The notes under the pieces: generated by a model
What the model was told of the DNA's origin: nothing
The model's database searches: none
Seen by the model: the letters and a program-made list of their open reading frames with translations, nothing else
In this document: positions 51,949-64,000 of the stretch, one piece after another
How positions within the stretch are numbered: position 1 is the first letter of the stretch
Layout of the letters: every line of letters begins with the position of its first letter
Position numbers and translations under genes: made by a program
NCBI GenBank assembly: GCA_951799425.1
Contig: OX637395.1
Span: 1,756,501-1,820,500, forward strand
From: Ilex aquifolium
Lineage: Eukaryota > Streptophyta > Magnoliopsida > Aquifoliales > Aquifoliaceae
Direction of reading: 5' to 3'
Length of the DNA stretch: 64,000 nucleotides

Positions 51949-54866
51949 CTATGGATGTTTCTCTTCATTCTTGGTGGCCAGCTTCCCCGTCTCACCATCT
52001 TGGACTCCTTTTTTTCGTCCAAAGATGAACTCTTTCACCGAAAGTTCTGCTGATTGTATTGCATTTTTAATCTGTCATTGCAAAAGCAAAAATAAATGTA
52101 CTAAAATGAACTTACAATGCAAGCATGCTATAACCAAGTCATATGAGAAAAAAGTTCACTTATCAATTGGAAAATATAATCCAAGCAAAGATAAATATCA
52201 ATGCGCATCAAAATCTCAAATCTATATAGTTTGTCAGAAAAGCTCCACAAATTGTTATAAGCTAGTTCAATCAATATATGTTATTTAGTTTAATACTGCT
52301 ACAATGGTGGACAATCTATCATTGTTCATGAGTGATCTCAAACTTCAATCCCAGAGCAAAGCCCTTTTTGGAAACCTGCAGGACATGGCTTCTAAGGACA
52401 TCATTTGATACCGTGCAGCCAAATACCAAAGTTCAATATGAGGAGCTTCCAAACTGAAATGCATTACAGTTCTATTATAGTACTCAAGTGCCTATGAAAC
52501 AATAAAAATTGTTTTGCTTCGTTTGGTTAGCGTCAAAACACTGAAAAGTGCATGAAAATGAAAAAAAATCAACTTTTTTTTTGTTTGATTAGATAGAATT
52601 TACAATTTCTTGAGAAATTTTTACATAAACATCTACTTTAGTTTCCCACAAATTATGCGAGGAAATTTTTGTTTCCCGTGAAAGTTGCCTTATTTTCCCT
52701 ATTTTGCTCACTTACCCTTTTCCCCATTAGATTAATATGATAAGGATAATTTAGTCCTTGCACCAATTTTTCTAGCAAACTTTTCATTCTAATCAAACAT
52801 ATACAAGAAAATAAATTTTTCTTTCTATTTCTTTCTTTCACTTCACTTTTTACCTTTTTCATTTTCCATCATCAATTTCTTTCTAACCAAACGGTGTGAA
52901 AAATGTTAACAGGGTTTGTCAAAGTTTAGATAAAATCCTTCTCCGATTACATTTCTTCAGCCATATCTGTGCCTTTCACTTTTCCTAGTACAAGAAAACA
53001 TATAAAATGGGTAGATAGAAACTACTATCCACCAGCCATTAGAAGTCATGCTACTTATCTAATCTCTTCCAAGCCTCCCAAATATAACACGCTCTCTCTC
53101 TCTCTCTTGATTTTTTTTCTCATCTCTACTGCTGAAGTAACAACTATTTCTCTTTCTTCTGTTATATGTCTTTGATGCTGTACTTTCCAAAAATAGTATG
53201 TTTTTTATGTTTGAAAGTGCTCACGAGGTTGAGGTTCTTGCCTTTTTGAGGCTCATTTTCTTTCTTTTATCCTTCTTCTATACTCTTTTGTCCTTCCACG
53301 CAAGGATCAAAATTTCGTTTCGGTGTATTGTTTCGGTCACCTAAGAAACGGAAACGTTTTGACGTGTTTCGGAAACGTTTCGACGTGTTTCGAAAACGTT
53401 TCGACCCGTTTCGGAAACATAATGAAAAAAATAAAAAATTTAAGAATTATTTTTCTAATATATTGATTGAAATATATCAAAATATTTTGAAATACCTTTA
53501 AGCATTCCGAAATAATTGTGCAAATACGTTGAAATATATTATAATATATCTCGAAACATTATGGAATACCTCGAAATATTAGAATTTCGATTTCATCACT
53601 GTTTCGTTTCGGTATCCTTGAAAATGGAAACGTTTTGGATGTTTCGACTGTTTCGAAACGATATTTTGATCCTTGCTTCCACGTTCCATCATCTCCCAAC
53701 TGAAATGATATTCTAATCTTTTTTTCTTCCCAATTACTGTCCTACATTAACATGAATGACATTCTAATTTTCGTCCAAATCATTTTTAGTGATTGAGTAG
53801 ACCAACAATTCAAAATTGATATTCAGATAACGCTATAATGGGGTCAAAGCACGGTTCTAAACAGTTTAGAATTCATAAATAACCAAGTAAAACTTTATGA
53901 CTGGAAGAGCCACCTGGAAGTCATTCTTCCTTAAAACCAGATAGTTCCACCATTAATCTCCCATCATAAAATCAAGCCAAGTAGAGGGCCTTTAAAATTC
54001 ATTTAAAAAGACCACTTCTAGAGATATTCATACGTCCAATGCAAAACTCGAGAACATCAATGTGCCCATGGGCTGCGATTCCCAAATCCAGTTTCTGTCA
54101 TTCTCATTTGCTCAGTAAACCCCAATACTACATCGCTTTGAGTATCCCACTCAGCCAACAATTTTGTGGAGGCTATAACAACTTATGCCTAGACAAGATT
54201 ACCAACATAAATGTGAACATATATAAGCGCATATGTGTGTATGTGTGCGGGAATGCACGCATGTTTTGGGGAGGGGAATAAAGGAATCATATAAAATAAG
54301 GAAAGAGTGATACCAATATCCACACACACAAAACCAATAAGCCACAAACCCCAACAGTGATTGAGATGGAGACAAAACAAAGTCAACAACTGAGCAAACC
54401 AAACAAAACCCAATTCTTAGCTACACAAGCTCATCGCTAGCATAGCAATAACCCCCTCAATCCCAACATCAAAAACCTCAAATAATGAAAAACATACCCA
54501 GAGACTTGTCGAGCTTGTGCATATATACACTCACTTCAGAAATTAAAGAAAAAATCAAGTACATGAGAATAATCCCAAACAAGTTAGCAATTAAAAGATA
54601 CGACCCACATGATATATACAGATAATAACAGTTGAAATCATTATAAATCCAGCAACTTTAAAGAAAACCCATATCAAATTTCACTATAAGATCACTATCT
54701 TTACCTACCCATATACACAAACATATCTACATACACCTGAATGCGAACTTACAGGGTCGAGAGCATTGGGCTCAGAGCCATAGTCAGCGGTGAGAAGGAA
54801 ATAAGCTGCAGTAACAGTGGCCACCATAGTCGTCCTTCTCACGAGCTTGTCAGTTTTTGGGTTCAT
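51949..54866 (-). CDS. Conserved plant 78-aa single-pass membrane microprotein
   Basis: Two minus-strand exons, 54866-54753 (38 codons) and 52071-51949 (40 codons plus TAG), are joined in phase 0 by a 2.68-kb intron with GT donor and AG acceptor. Exon 1 encodes MNPKTDKLVRRTTMVATVTA then AYFLLTADYGSEPNALDP. Residues 13-26 are hydrophobic, a likely membrane anchor, after a basic N-terminus. Exon 2 begins IKNAIQSAELSVKEFIFGRK and ends KNEEKHP, an amphipathic helix and charged tail. I recall similar short proteins of unknown function across seed plants; no name or role is known to me. The intron carries a hAT MITE. An upstream in-frame Met exists but MNPKTD is the family-like start. Confidence 0.8.
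52516..52893. mobile_element. Possible MITE in microprotein intron
   Basis: CGTTTGGTTAG near 52520 is matched by CTAACCAAACG ending at 52893, with AT-rich sequence between them. Target duplication not found. Confidence 0.4.
53301..53675. mobile_element. hAT-type MITE with CTTCCACG duplication
   Basis: 375 bp with perfect 13-bp ends CAAGGATCAAAAT / ATTTTGATCCTTG and a perfect 8-bp target duplication CTTCCACG (53293-53300 and 53676-53683). The interior has repeated GTTTCGGAAACG motifs that fold back on each other. It lies in the intron of the microprotein gene. Confidence 0.92.
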
Positions 54867-55505
54867 AATCTCTCTGTCTCTCTCTCCTCCTTGTAGCTTT
54901 TGCTCACAGGTCACTGAAGGGGAGGGTTTTACCTGAAATTATAGTGAGGACATGGTGGGAGATTTTGTACAGACTTGCCGACTTGAGAACTTTTTGGAAA
55001 TAACACTTGTCTCCCCTTTAGTATTCTAAAATATCACTGACCCCCTACTCAGTCAAACAACTTTATTTATTTATTTTGGGAGTAAATGTTCATTAATTAT
55101 TAATATCACGATCTATTTACTCTTCAATTAACAAGGATGTTGTGACAAATTTCACGGTGGATTGCAATCTTATCCTAAACATCTTAGGGGTGTTCGGGTC
55201 ATTTTACGAGCATCTCAAGTAATTACTTCTCCGATTTTGTCAAATGCAGTCCATCTATGTTAAGATTAGAGAATTTATTATAGATAAATTCTTTATGATT
55301 TGACCTTAAAAGAGTTGTCAAGTTTTAAAATTAAGATGTTTGAACTTATAACTCGTCACTGTTAAAAAAAATTGCAATGTTTCTTTTCAATTAACAAGGA
55401 TGTTAGTGACAAATTTCAGTGGCCTGGATGTAATAAATCCAATATTTTAGTTCTGAAGTGTGAATAATAACTCATTTGTAACAGAAGAGGCACCTACATT
55501 TGCAG

Positions 55506-56163
55506 TAGGAGTGTCAAACGTGTCGGGTTAAACGGTTACGTGTCGGGTTAAACGAGTGACGGGTGAAAAACATGTAAACCCGTACACGACACGTTTAATA
55601 AACGGGTGACACAACACGACTCGTTTAACTCGTTTAATTTTAAAAAAATTATATCAACAAATTTTAATACTCCACTTTTTTTTATTGCAAAAATACTTAC
55701 CTTAAAAAATAGGAATTTTTATCCAAATCTCATAAAAATAAGACTTGAAGGCTTAAAAAAATATGAAATAGGTCATTGTCTTTTATAGTCAACTCAACCT
55801 TCCCCCATCTCCCCTCATTTTCTAATGTGGGACAAAAACAAAAGGCATTGGTTTGCCTTTGTCTTTGAAGTGCTCCCCATCTCCTCTTATTTGTCTTTGA
55901 ATTATTACTTTACTTTTTTTTTTTTGTATTAATTTTTTTACTTCTTTTTTTTTTTGCTAATTTTTTAAAATAATTATTAATTTATTATTATATTAATTTT
56001 ATTTAAACGGGTAAACGTGTGATAAACGGTTTGACAGGTCTCACCCGAACACGACCCGTTTATTAAACGTGTTTGACGTGTTAACCCGTTTATCACCCAA
56101 ACCCGTTTAATTCGTGTCGATTCGTGTCGGTTAATCGTGTCATGTCGGATTTTGACAGTGCTA
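55506..56163. mobile_element. hAT-type element with ATTTGCAG duplication
   Basis: 658 bp starting TAGGAGTGTCAAAC and ending TTTTGACAGTGCTA (imperfect inverted ends), with a perfect 8-bp duplication ATTTGCAG (55498-55505 and 56164-56171). Subterminal inverted CGTGTCGGGTTAAACG-type repeats are typical of this kind. It sits 190 bp upstream of the next gene's start codon, so it is in its promoter or leader. Confidence 0.88.
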
Positions 56164-56352
56164 ATTTGCAGTAGTAGTTTTAGTAACAATTTTTTTGGGG
56201 GTCGACATCCAATTTTTTTTTTGAGCAGCGACATCCAATTAACTTACATCGAAAGTGTCAATAACTATCAGACTTCCAGCATTACCTTCCTCCTCCATAA
56301 ACCAAACACAGATACCCCCAAAAGCTCTTATACCCAGAAAAGAAAATCATCC

Positions 56353-59300
56353 ATGGAAGAACCTAATAAAACTGCCGAAGCCGAGCCTCAGAACCCTCCA
56401 CCCCAACCTCCAGATAGTAACAAAAGGCCTCTTGACAAGGTTTCTCACTTCCAAAACTCCAACTATTACAAGATGCGAGCTGTTGTCAAAGACCTTCGTC
56501 CCCATTTCATCGAGGTACACAAGTGAAAATATTTTCAGTAATATGCTCCATTTCATTTAGTTCTCTCTCTCTCTCTCTGGATGGTAGTAATTTATTTTAC
56601 TAATTTTTCTTTGTAATTTAATATATTTTGTCTTGTTGTTTGATGGTTCACTATATGACATCTACCCATTTCGTGTATTCGATATGTGTAGGCAATGTAG
56701 ATGGGTTTTCTTGATACAATTTTCTCTGTTTGGTGGGCTTAAATGATTTTTTCTATGGGATTTTTTTTTTTTATTATTTTGATTGCAATTTCGTTTATGG
56801 GTTTTCATTTATCATGTGTTTGCTGTATCGTTGCTTGGAGTATTTTATATGTCAGCAGTATAAAAAAGATTTCATTTTTAGGGTTCTTCTATGATGCATC
56901 CTATAGCCTTAAGGGAGGCATTGGCAATGTCACAACATTAAGGGTTTGATATATTGAGATTATGTTGGCCAAAAGCAACCATGTATATCTCTCTGTGGTT
57001 TAAGTTATCATGGCACGTGTCTGAATTTTATAATTTCTTTTGGTGGGGGTGGGGGTGGGGTTGTAGTTGTAGGGGGCGGCTTTTCTTGTATTTGTAAGAA
57101 ATGACAGTGTGCATCAAGTTATCTGACAGCATCCGCAAGTCATGTGATATTGCACAGATGTGGCCTTTTGAACATTAATGGTAACCTTGAATAATCCCAC
57201 TTGAGAATTGATGGGCCAAGCCCAAATGGCCTAATTTATGTGAAAAAGCCCAAAACCATACTGAAGCCCAGTTACAATTAAATGCTCAAACTTATGAAGA
57301 CTCAGGCCCAATAAGATTCAAGCTCAATTAAGTGCACCATGGAGCTGCCTCGGCTTAACTACAAAGATCCAGAGAGCACCCTTACCTTCTCTACCACCTT
57401 GGAAGCAGTCAACTTGGACCGAGTCTTGTGGGGAACTCCTCAACGGCCACACCCGTTGAGGAGAATCTGCAAGTTCCACCAGGATAGCCAGATATTTACC
57501 ACTTAATAGTCCCACCAACACTTAGGGGGCATCACCTTCTATAGAGCATAAAACTCCTCTCCCTCTCCAATCTGTAACACTCCGTTCACCGGAATCAATA
57601 AAATACCGACAACTCTCTGCCATTCCAAAGTGGACGTAGGTCGAATTGACCGAACCACTATAAATCCCGTCTCCCTCTACTTTTATTATTGCTTAATTTC
57701 TAAATTACTTGACTAGTGGTGTGCAAAGTCAATTTTGTGCATCATCAGTTTGGCGCCGTCTGTGGGAATCGACAAAATTCTCATTTTTAAACATTCCATT
57801 TACTGAACCAATGGCAATCACTACCAGGTCCATGAACCAACATAAAGACAATCCTACACGAGAGGAGGAGGTTGCTCCTCCAGTTACCAACCCTGTCCCG
57901 AACGCTCCAGCACCAAATTCTCAGCAGATGTTGGAGACCATGCAGCAGCTGATGGCCCAAAACCAGCAGATACTGCAACTCATGCTCGCTGGACAAGGAG
58001 GAGCACAACTTGGTGGAGCACAACTCGGAGGACCTCAAGGAGCTCCACATCCTGAGGGCCAAGGAGCTCCGCACCCTGCTGTTCCACACCTAGGCGCCCC
58101 CTTTGGAGTCCCCCTGGGCGCCCCACACAGGGGAGCCCATCACGAGGGATTTCCACCTCCTCCTCCTGCTTCACATGGTGGAAACCCTCATCTCCAAGAA
58201 GATGAAGGCGAGAATCAAAGCATGGAACATGGGAGTCACTTCCATGTTCATTCCAGAGGAGCCCCCAATCATTGGGATGAGAAAATCAAAGAAGTACAAA
58301 ATCAGCTAGGTGACGTCTTCAATGCCATGAAGGCGCAAGGACCTGAGACTGTGGACTATCTTGTGAGGCGAACTGACACGCCTTTCAAGCCGGACGTGGC
58401 GAACTACCCCCTCCCTCAAAAATTTAAAATGCCATCCGTGGAGACCTTTGATGGTACGAAGGATCCACTGGACCATCTGGAAACTTACAAGACCTTGATG
58501 CAGCTGCACAACGTCCCTGACGAAATCATGTGCAGGGCGTTCTCAACCACCTTGAAGGGATCAGCGCGACAATGGTTCGCCAAACTCACCCCGGCCTCCA
58601 TAGGCTCCTTCGCCGAATTGAGCAGATCTTTTGTGACACAGTTCATTGGTGGACGCCGCCAGCAGAAACCTGTCACCCATCTGCTCAGCATAAAGCAGGA
58701 CCAAGATGAGAGCCTGAAAAACCACCTAACTCGTTTTAACGAGGGGGTTCTTTAGGTCGAAGAGCCCGATGAAAAAGTCAGCATGACCGCCTTCCTGGGA
58801 GGCCTCCGATCATTGAGCTTCCTTTTCTCCATGATGAAACGCCCATCAAAGAGCATGCCAGAACTATTGGCAAAAGCTCAAAAATATATAAATGCTGAGG
58901 AAATCAACAGGTCTAGGCGAGATGAATCATCTCGCGGATCGCCAAAAGCCAAACCTGCCTCTGCACTGTTCTCAAACAGGCAGCCTATCTCCAGCTTAGC
59001 GGCTCTCTCGCGGGTCGCCAAAAAAGCTTAACATATCTCTGCTATGCTCTTAAGCAGGCAGCCTACCTCTGCACTGCTCTCAAGCAGGCAACCCACCTAC
59101 CTCTGCACTGTTCTCAAACAGGCAGCCTATACCTCAAGCTTAAGGACTCTCTCATGGGTCGTCAAAAGCTCGGTCTTAAAAGGCAGGATATTGAAACTAA
59201 GGTAGTCTGCAACCCGAGGGACTACATTAGATTGAATGTCAACAATCGGGGCCTCTCCATTGGCACCCAACCTGAGTAGCCTAAACCTTACAGCACTCCT

Positions 59301-62300
59301 CGGGCGCCCAAACACCTCTCAGGCGCCCAGACCTCTCAGGCGCCCAGCAGCCTCAAGCTCGCCCAAGGTAGCCCAGGCTCGCCCAAGGCACTAGCCTGCT
59401 CGCCAAAACAGCCCAAATCAGCTCCGCCTCGGCTGCACGCCCAAGGGGCTGCTCCGCCTCCGCTGCACGCCCAAGGGGCTGCTCCGCCTCCGCTGCACGC
59501 CCACGGGGCTGCTCCGCATTCCCTGCACGCCCACTTGGGTTGGAGATCTTGCCAAAACTGCCCAAAAGCAAAAATGCATCGTGTAAGGGAAGAGTCATCT
59601 AGCAAAGGAAGTCTCCACCACCTAAAACTCAAGATGTAAACTAATGCCCTCTTTTTCAAGTTTTCTTGGACACAGGGGCATTGTGGGGCAAATGATGGGC
59701 CAAGCCCAAATGGCCTAATTTATGTGAAAAGGCCCAAAACCATACTGAAGCCCAGTTGCAATTAAAGGCTCAAACTTATGAAGACTCAGGCCCAATAAGA
59801 TTCAAGCTCAATTAAGTGCACCATGGAGCTGCCTCGGCTTAACTACAAAGATCCAGAGAGCACCCTTACCTTCTTTACCACCTTGGAAGCAGTCAACTTG
59901 GACCGAGTCTTGTGGGGAGCTCCTCAACGGCCACACCCGTTGAGGAGAATCTGCAAGTTCCACCAGGATAGCCAGATATTTACCACTTAATAGCTCCACT
60001 CTGTTGGAGAATGACTATAAAATGTAAGTCCCACCAACACTTGGGGGGCATCACCTTCTACAGAGCATAAAACTCATCTCCCTCTCCAATCTGTAACACT
60101 CCGTTCACCGGAATCAATAAAATACCGACAACTCTCTGCCATTCCAAAGTGGACGTAGGTCGAATTGACCGAACCACTATAAATCCCGTCTCCCTCTACT
60201 TTTATTATTGCTTAATTTCTAAATTACTTGACTAGTGGTGTGCAAAGTCAATTTTGTGCATCATCAAGAATCATGCCATAGAAGTTAATCAGGTATCGGT
60301 AGACATCCCTTATATGGTCATATGAAACAACTGTCTCAGCATGTCAATCAATGATAAGAGGAATCAGTTACTGCCGAGAAGGGCACAACCAGTCTCACGA
60401 GCACTTCATTTTTGGTGATTTTTTTATTTTTTTTCAATTGCTTGCCTTTATAGTTCTAAGTTGCAATTTATGTTCCAGTATTTCTTTCCATTCAGCATGT
60501 TTAGTTTCCTGTATTAACTTGTCTTTAGATACACATTATTGTAGTATTGGTTTTATGTGTGCAAGTGGCTGTCAAAATCTCTTGTACTTGAGTTGATGAA
60601 TTTAGTGGGGACAATTTGTTCTTTTTCCAATAAGAGTCAGAATGTTATCAATAATATAGTAAAGTAGTATGCTAAAGAGAAGATTCATAAGTCCTCAAAC
60701 ACAAAGCAGTTACAGCTTCCAGGAAGGACTAATCTTACTTCTCAACAGCGTCTGATATTGTCATGGGCCAACTCAGCTGCAATAGTGGTAATTTGGTTCA
60801 TTATCTGAGTCTAAATGGACTATAGGAGTTGGTGTTCAGGAAAAGAGTCAAACACAATGTCTCTAACTCTATAATCTTTGGGAGTGGGAGGATGAGAAAA
60901 AATAATAAATCAAACAAATTCTAGCAACATGCATGATTGCTATAAATTTCATGCTGCTCTCATTTAAGTACTTCATTATATTGGAATTCTTAGTATGAAA
61001 CCCCTGAAATTTCTCCTTTTGTCTTGAAGGTTCTCCGGGCTCCTGACTTTCAGAATTGCAATGCGGCTAGTGAAATTAAAGAAAGTAAGCTTTTTTTGAG
61101 ATGTATTTAGTCCTTCACATAGTCAATTAGATAACTTTTTTCATTGCCTATGGTCTCCTCAGATCAGGTTTATCTTGCTCAAGCTTCAATTTTTCATTGG
61201 TATGATTAGTTATGGATTCACGTGTCCTGAACTTGAGAATGGTGTTGTTCTCACTATTTACTTTTAGCTGTGTTGGGAGCCTGAAAAAAATTGTGCAGGC
61301 GACAATTTTTTGTCCACCAATTTTTATTTCTTATGCCATCATACTGAACATCTCACATCTGTTTTCACTTTTCAGTATTGGCCTCCCTGATACAGATATA
61401 ATGTTTAAAACTGGATCTTCAACTGGTTCGAAAGTCTTTTGATTCCATAGCTCACCAACAAACTGAAAACAGACTGAAAGATGGGGTGTACGTGATTGGC
61501 ACTATTTGATAGTATTCGAATTAAGTCTCTATTAAGTGACTTTTTCTGATATTCACTTTTTATCATGCTTGGGGCACAACAAGCCTAGTTCTACTTCACT
61601 TTATGGTTTGATGAATCAAGACTTCTTCTTAGAATTTATCCCTTTGAACTTTTAGAACCTTGTTCAGGAGCTTTGAAATGCATGTCACAACTATCTTATA
61701 TGTTAGCATCCTTGGTTTTTTGTTTCTCGGTTATCACAGTTTCAATTATAACATGTAGAAGGGAAGATTAGGTTCAATCAGCTCAAGGATCTCCGCAATC
61801 TTGATGTTAAGAGTGTGGTCAAAGTTGTTCAGCTGGTATATCTGCTCGAGATTTCGACAAGCTTTGGGTCAACCCAAATTCTCTGACCAGATGCCAATTC
61901 TGAAGTGAGCATTTTAACCATCAAAAAGTCAAATTTGAGATATGTTCAGCGTGGTTGGCTTGTCCCCAACTGCTTTCTATATGTTTGACAACTTTCTATA
62001 CTGATCTTTTGATGGCATTAATGTGAGTATCCTCTGATAAGAAACCATTAGTCTCACACACTTCTTAGAAACATTGATTTATGCATCATATCAAATCTGT
62101 ATCCTCCATCATAAGGAGCAATTAGTCTCCTACATGACTTAGAATCGTGGTTTTGAAGCAATGACGATGGACTTTGAGTTTATTCGTATCTTATCTGTGC
62201 CATTTTGGAACACCGTTGACTTGTTGCCAGGTTTCCAGAATATGATGGAGCCGGGTCCATGATTTTACCATTTATTGCTAATTTACCGGGCATGATGAAT

Positions 62301-62714
62301 ACTAAATTATTCTTATGCCTCTGTCAACTGTAATTTGCAGAAACGAAGCTTCTGATGGATCTATACAAAGAGATGACAGCAGAACCAGTTACCATAGAGA
62401 AGTGTAAGAATGCACCAGAAGGCCAGCCTTTGTCTGGTGAAATCGAGGATGGACAAAAGCCTGGAGAGCAGCATCAACATGTTAAATCTATAGATCAGCC
62501 TCCATCAGTCAGGGTAGATAAGCCTGTCCTTTCTACAAACATCGCCAAAAAGGTGAGGAGTGAAGATGTTCGGATGCAGGGAACATATATTGTTGGAGGA
62601 TCAGCTTTTGGTTGGAATTTCATAACTTACCCTGGCACTAAAGCAGTCTATTATGGTAGAACAAAAGAGTCGTTCCGGTCTCCAAATGTAACTCCTCCCG
62701 AAAGCGTTGTATAG
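56353..62714 (+). CDS. Conserved plant protein of unknown function, 196 aa
   Basis: Exons 56353-56514, 61030-61084 and 62341-62714 join in phase (GAG|GTT, then A+AA) to 196 residues plus TAG. The N-terminus is MEEPNKTAEAEPQ followed by a proline-rich stretch, then SNYYKMRAVVKDLRPHFIE, then VLRAPDFQNCNAASEIKE, then KLLMDLYKEMTAEPVTIEK, a hydrophilic linker, and the C-terminal GTYIVGGSAFGWNFITYPGT and KAVYYGRTKESF. No signal peptide or membrane segment is evident. The helical middle part and the compact C-terminal GSAFGWNF block look conserved, but I cannot name a domain or a pathway. The 4.5-kb first intron contains a gypsy element and a G-rich quadruplex candidate. A possible truncating cassette exon lies at 61759. 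Confidence 0.75.
57040..57078 (+). other. G-quadruplex candidate
   Basis: Four G runs separated by single or few bases (GGTGGGGGTGGGGGTGGGG), with a further GGGGG after a short loop, on the sense strand of the intron of the 196-aa gene. Confidence 0.65.
57209..57747 (+). repeat. 5' LTR of gypsy element, with 35-bp deletion
   Basis: 539 bp. Compared with the 3' LTR it lacks about 35 bases between CACTTAATAG and TCCCACCAAC. The missing segment contains GACTATAAAATG, the best TATA-box candidate. Confidence 0.9.
57811..58755 (+). CDS. Retrotransposon gag protein, interrupted
   Basis: Starts MAITTRSMNQHKD. It has a long Gln/Pro/Gly/His-rich N-terminal half with repeats of GAP/GAPH type, then the gag domain: FKMPSVETFDGTKDPLDHLE, AFSTTLKGSARQWFAKL, FAELSRSFVTQF and LKNHLTRFNEGVL. 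A TAG at 58753-58755 interrupts. The same frame continues VEEPDEKVSMTAFLGGLRS to 59031, which is normally part of the same domain. No CCHC zinc knuckle is visible. A point mutation, or rarely read-through, explains the stop. Confidence 0.85.
   Translation: MAITTRSMNQHKDNPTREEEVAPPVTNPVPNAPAPNSQQMLETMQQLMAQNQQILQLMLAGQGGAQLGGAQLGGPQGAPHPEGQGAPHPAVPHLGAPFGVPLGAPHRGAHHEGFPPPPPASHGGNPHLQEDEGENQSMEHGSHFHVHSRGAPNHWDEKIKEVQNQLGDVFNAMKAQGPETVDYLVRRTDTPFKPDVANYPLPQKFKMPSVETFDGTKDPLDHLETYKTLMQLHNVPDEIMCRAFSTTLKGSARQWFAKLTPASIGSFAELSRSFVTQFIGGRRQQKPVTHLLSIKQDQDESLKNHLTRFNEGVL
59028..59534. repeat. Minisatellites in the gypsy element
   Basis: Around 59028-59130, CTCTGCACTGCTCTCAAGCA-type units repeat about three times. 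At 59421-59534 a 30-bp GC-rich unit (CTCCGCCTCCGCTGCACGCC...) repeats nearly four times. They occupy the place where pol would be and give GC far above the surrounding intron. Confidence 0.8.
59693..60266 (+). repeat. 3' LTR of gypsy element
   Basis: 574 bp, the complete version of the LTR, including GACTATAAAATG at about 60012-60023. Confidence 0.92.
61759..61887 (+). other. Possible cassette exon in the 196-aa gene
   Basis: After an AG acceptor (TGTAG) the phase that follows exon 2 stays open for more than 40 codons (GKIRFNQLKDLRNLDVKSVV) up to TGA at about 61885. An inner donor CTG|GTATAT lies at 61835. Inclusion would truncate the protein. It may be an ancestral or alternative exon, or chance. 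Confidence 0.3.
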
Positions 62715-64000
62715 AAGATCACCGGGAAGTCGCATCCATCCCTTCGCAAGCACCTACAATGTCATGAGCACATTGGTTTACCCTTTTTTCTTTGGTAGTT
62801 TAATGGACGATCGCCCCTCCAACTTTAGGAAGCAAGTCTAGAGACTCGAGAAGGTGGACGAGCAATCTCTCTCCACAAAATTCCTGGCAAGCAGAATGTT
62901 TTGAAGGTCCCCCTCTTACCAGTTCTATGACCTGACTCAGTAGTTCACTGGTTTCACCAGTTCAAACCTCGTTAGGCCCTTCACCCTCACATCAATTTCC
63001 AAGCAGGCTTTCAAGACAAGTTCTGTTCTTTCCTTGTAGCTACTTTTATGATGTTAGTTGGCACTTAAATTTGTTTCTTGAATGATTTTCCCAAGTCTGT
63101 GGAACCCTTTCTTAACCCTTCTAGCATGGGTTGGTTTTTTTTCAATCAATTTGTTAAACGTTTCTTGGAAATCATCATGCGATGACTTTCAAAATGATTA
63201 GATGTAACTATTGATAGATCACTGACTTTAATAGCAATTGATACGTGCACATTTTTTGAAAAAACAGAAACCCACTTCGAGGAAGGTGGAATGCTATTGT
63301 CGGTGGTTCAATTCGAGAAAAACTTGGCCTTCAAAAATTTCACACGAAAGTTCATTATAAATTCAACATACCAATTTTATTGGTAATGAGGTCTTTAAAT
63401 ACATAATGAAAGTAATCAACACAACTTATAACTCAACTATCTAAACAATTAGTTAGAAAAAAAATAAAAAATTGCACAAAAATTATTAAAAAATAAAAAA
63501 TTATAATCTAACTGATTAAAATAAAAGTACATATTATCTGAAGTCTAAAAAAAATTGATGACGCTGAATTCGGACTCTCCTATAATTTATTATTAATTTT
63601 TTGAATTCTTTACTAAAATGGAAAAAATGGCATATTTTTCCATGTAATTAACCATAAGATCACAACTAGAGAATTAATTATTTTAGAATTCTTTTTTTTA
63701 TTCAATAGTTAGAGGTGTCTAGACCAACTTACGTGCACTTCGATTAATCCCCTTTTCGATTTGATCAAAGACAAACTATCCATGTCGGGATTAGAGTATT
63801 CATGAAGGATGCCTGACCCTAATAAATTACCAAAAGTTGAACTCAAGATGACTGAATTTATAACTCGTCCCAGTTTTCACTTAAACTACTCCTTAGAGTT
63901 TAGAAATTCTTATGAGAAGAGTGTAACTATCACATTTCTTATCCATCCATATCAGATTATCAAATTGAACAATGTTAACAAAATAGAATCAAGCCACGTC
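62715..64000. other. 3' UTR and downstream AT-rich sequence
   Basis: Begins with the 3' UTR of the 196-aa gene. From about 63230 on it is AT-rich with no exon or transposon ends that I can support. Confidence 0.5.

Larger units (their letters stand above)
57209..60266 (+). mobile_element. Non-autonomous gypsy retrotransposon (gag only)
   Basis: 3058 bp with two LTRs (57209-57747 and 59693-60266), both starting TGATGGGCCAAGCCC and ending GTGCATCATCA, and a perfect 5-bp target duplication AGAAT (57204-57208 and 60267-60271). After the left LTR comes a primer-binding-type site TTGGCGCCGTCTGTGGGAA. Before the right LTR is a weak purine tract. Inside is one gag frame and no protease, reverse transcriptase, RNase H or integrase, so the element matches the TR-GAG type and depends on a helper. 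The LTRs differ at about eight positions by eye plus a 35-bp gap, so insertion is recent. Confidence 0.93.

Overview
The window is nuclear DNA of a flowering plant, probably a woody eudicot. The signs are GT-AG introns, exons closest (from memory) to Arabidopsis proteins, large AT-rich introns, LTR retrotransposons and many small DNA transposons (MITEs). I cannot name the species. All exon models were read by eye and joined by splice phase.

Layout. 1-10 kb: a plus-strand peroxisomal-type acyl-CoA thioesterase II gene (11 exons), cut off at its N-terminal side. 10-16.6 kb: transposon land, with a 2.4-kb solo LTR that has a perfect 5-bp target duplication, a broken Ty1/copia 3' end and AT-rich filler. 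16.6-30.1 kb: a very large purine-strand array (GAA-rich with recurring GACTACAA), followed after a 2-kb spacer by the same kind of array in inverted orientation. A 220-240-bp module closes each arm. Inside the left arm there is a higher-order repeat that carried an old solo LTR along when it duplicated. 30.5-38.2 kb: a graveyard of two minus-strand genes. One is a SET-domain (plant Rubisco-LSMT-like) pseudogene with frameshifts, a stop and a hAT element in a coding exon, which itself carries a Mutator-type MITE. A second, downstream copy of two of its exons lies in a ~1-kb duplicated block. Beside it is a two-exon fragment of IMP4 (U3 snoRNP) without a start codon. 38.2-42.9 kb: intergenic, with a SINE-like element and the probable 5' leader of the next gene.

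42.9-62.7 kb is the healthy gene-rich part: an F-box/kelch SKIP4 gene (+), a chloroplast bestrophin-like VCCN1 gene (-) convergent with it, a 78-aa conserved single-pass microprotein gene (-), and a 196-aa conserved plant protein of unknown role (+). The last gene has a 3-kb non-autonomous gypsy element (gag only) in its first intron. At least five well-delimited MITEs or hAT elements with target duplications sit between or inside these genes. SKIP4 next to the bestrophin recalls the closely spaced Arabidopsis loci At3g61350 and At3g61320, so this part looks like old conserved synteny.

No tRNA, rRNA, CRISPR or operon-like system is present. The most unusual thing is the inverted purine/pyrimidine array with its higher-order structure and its position against a collapsing SET/IMP4 locus.
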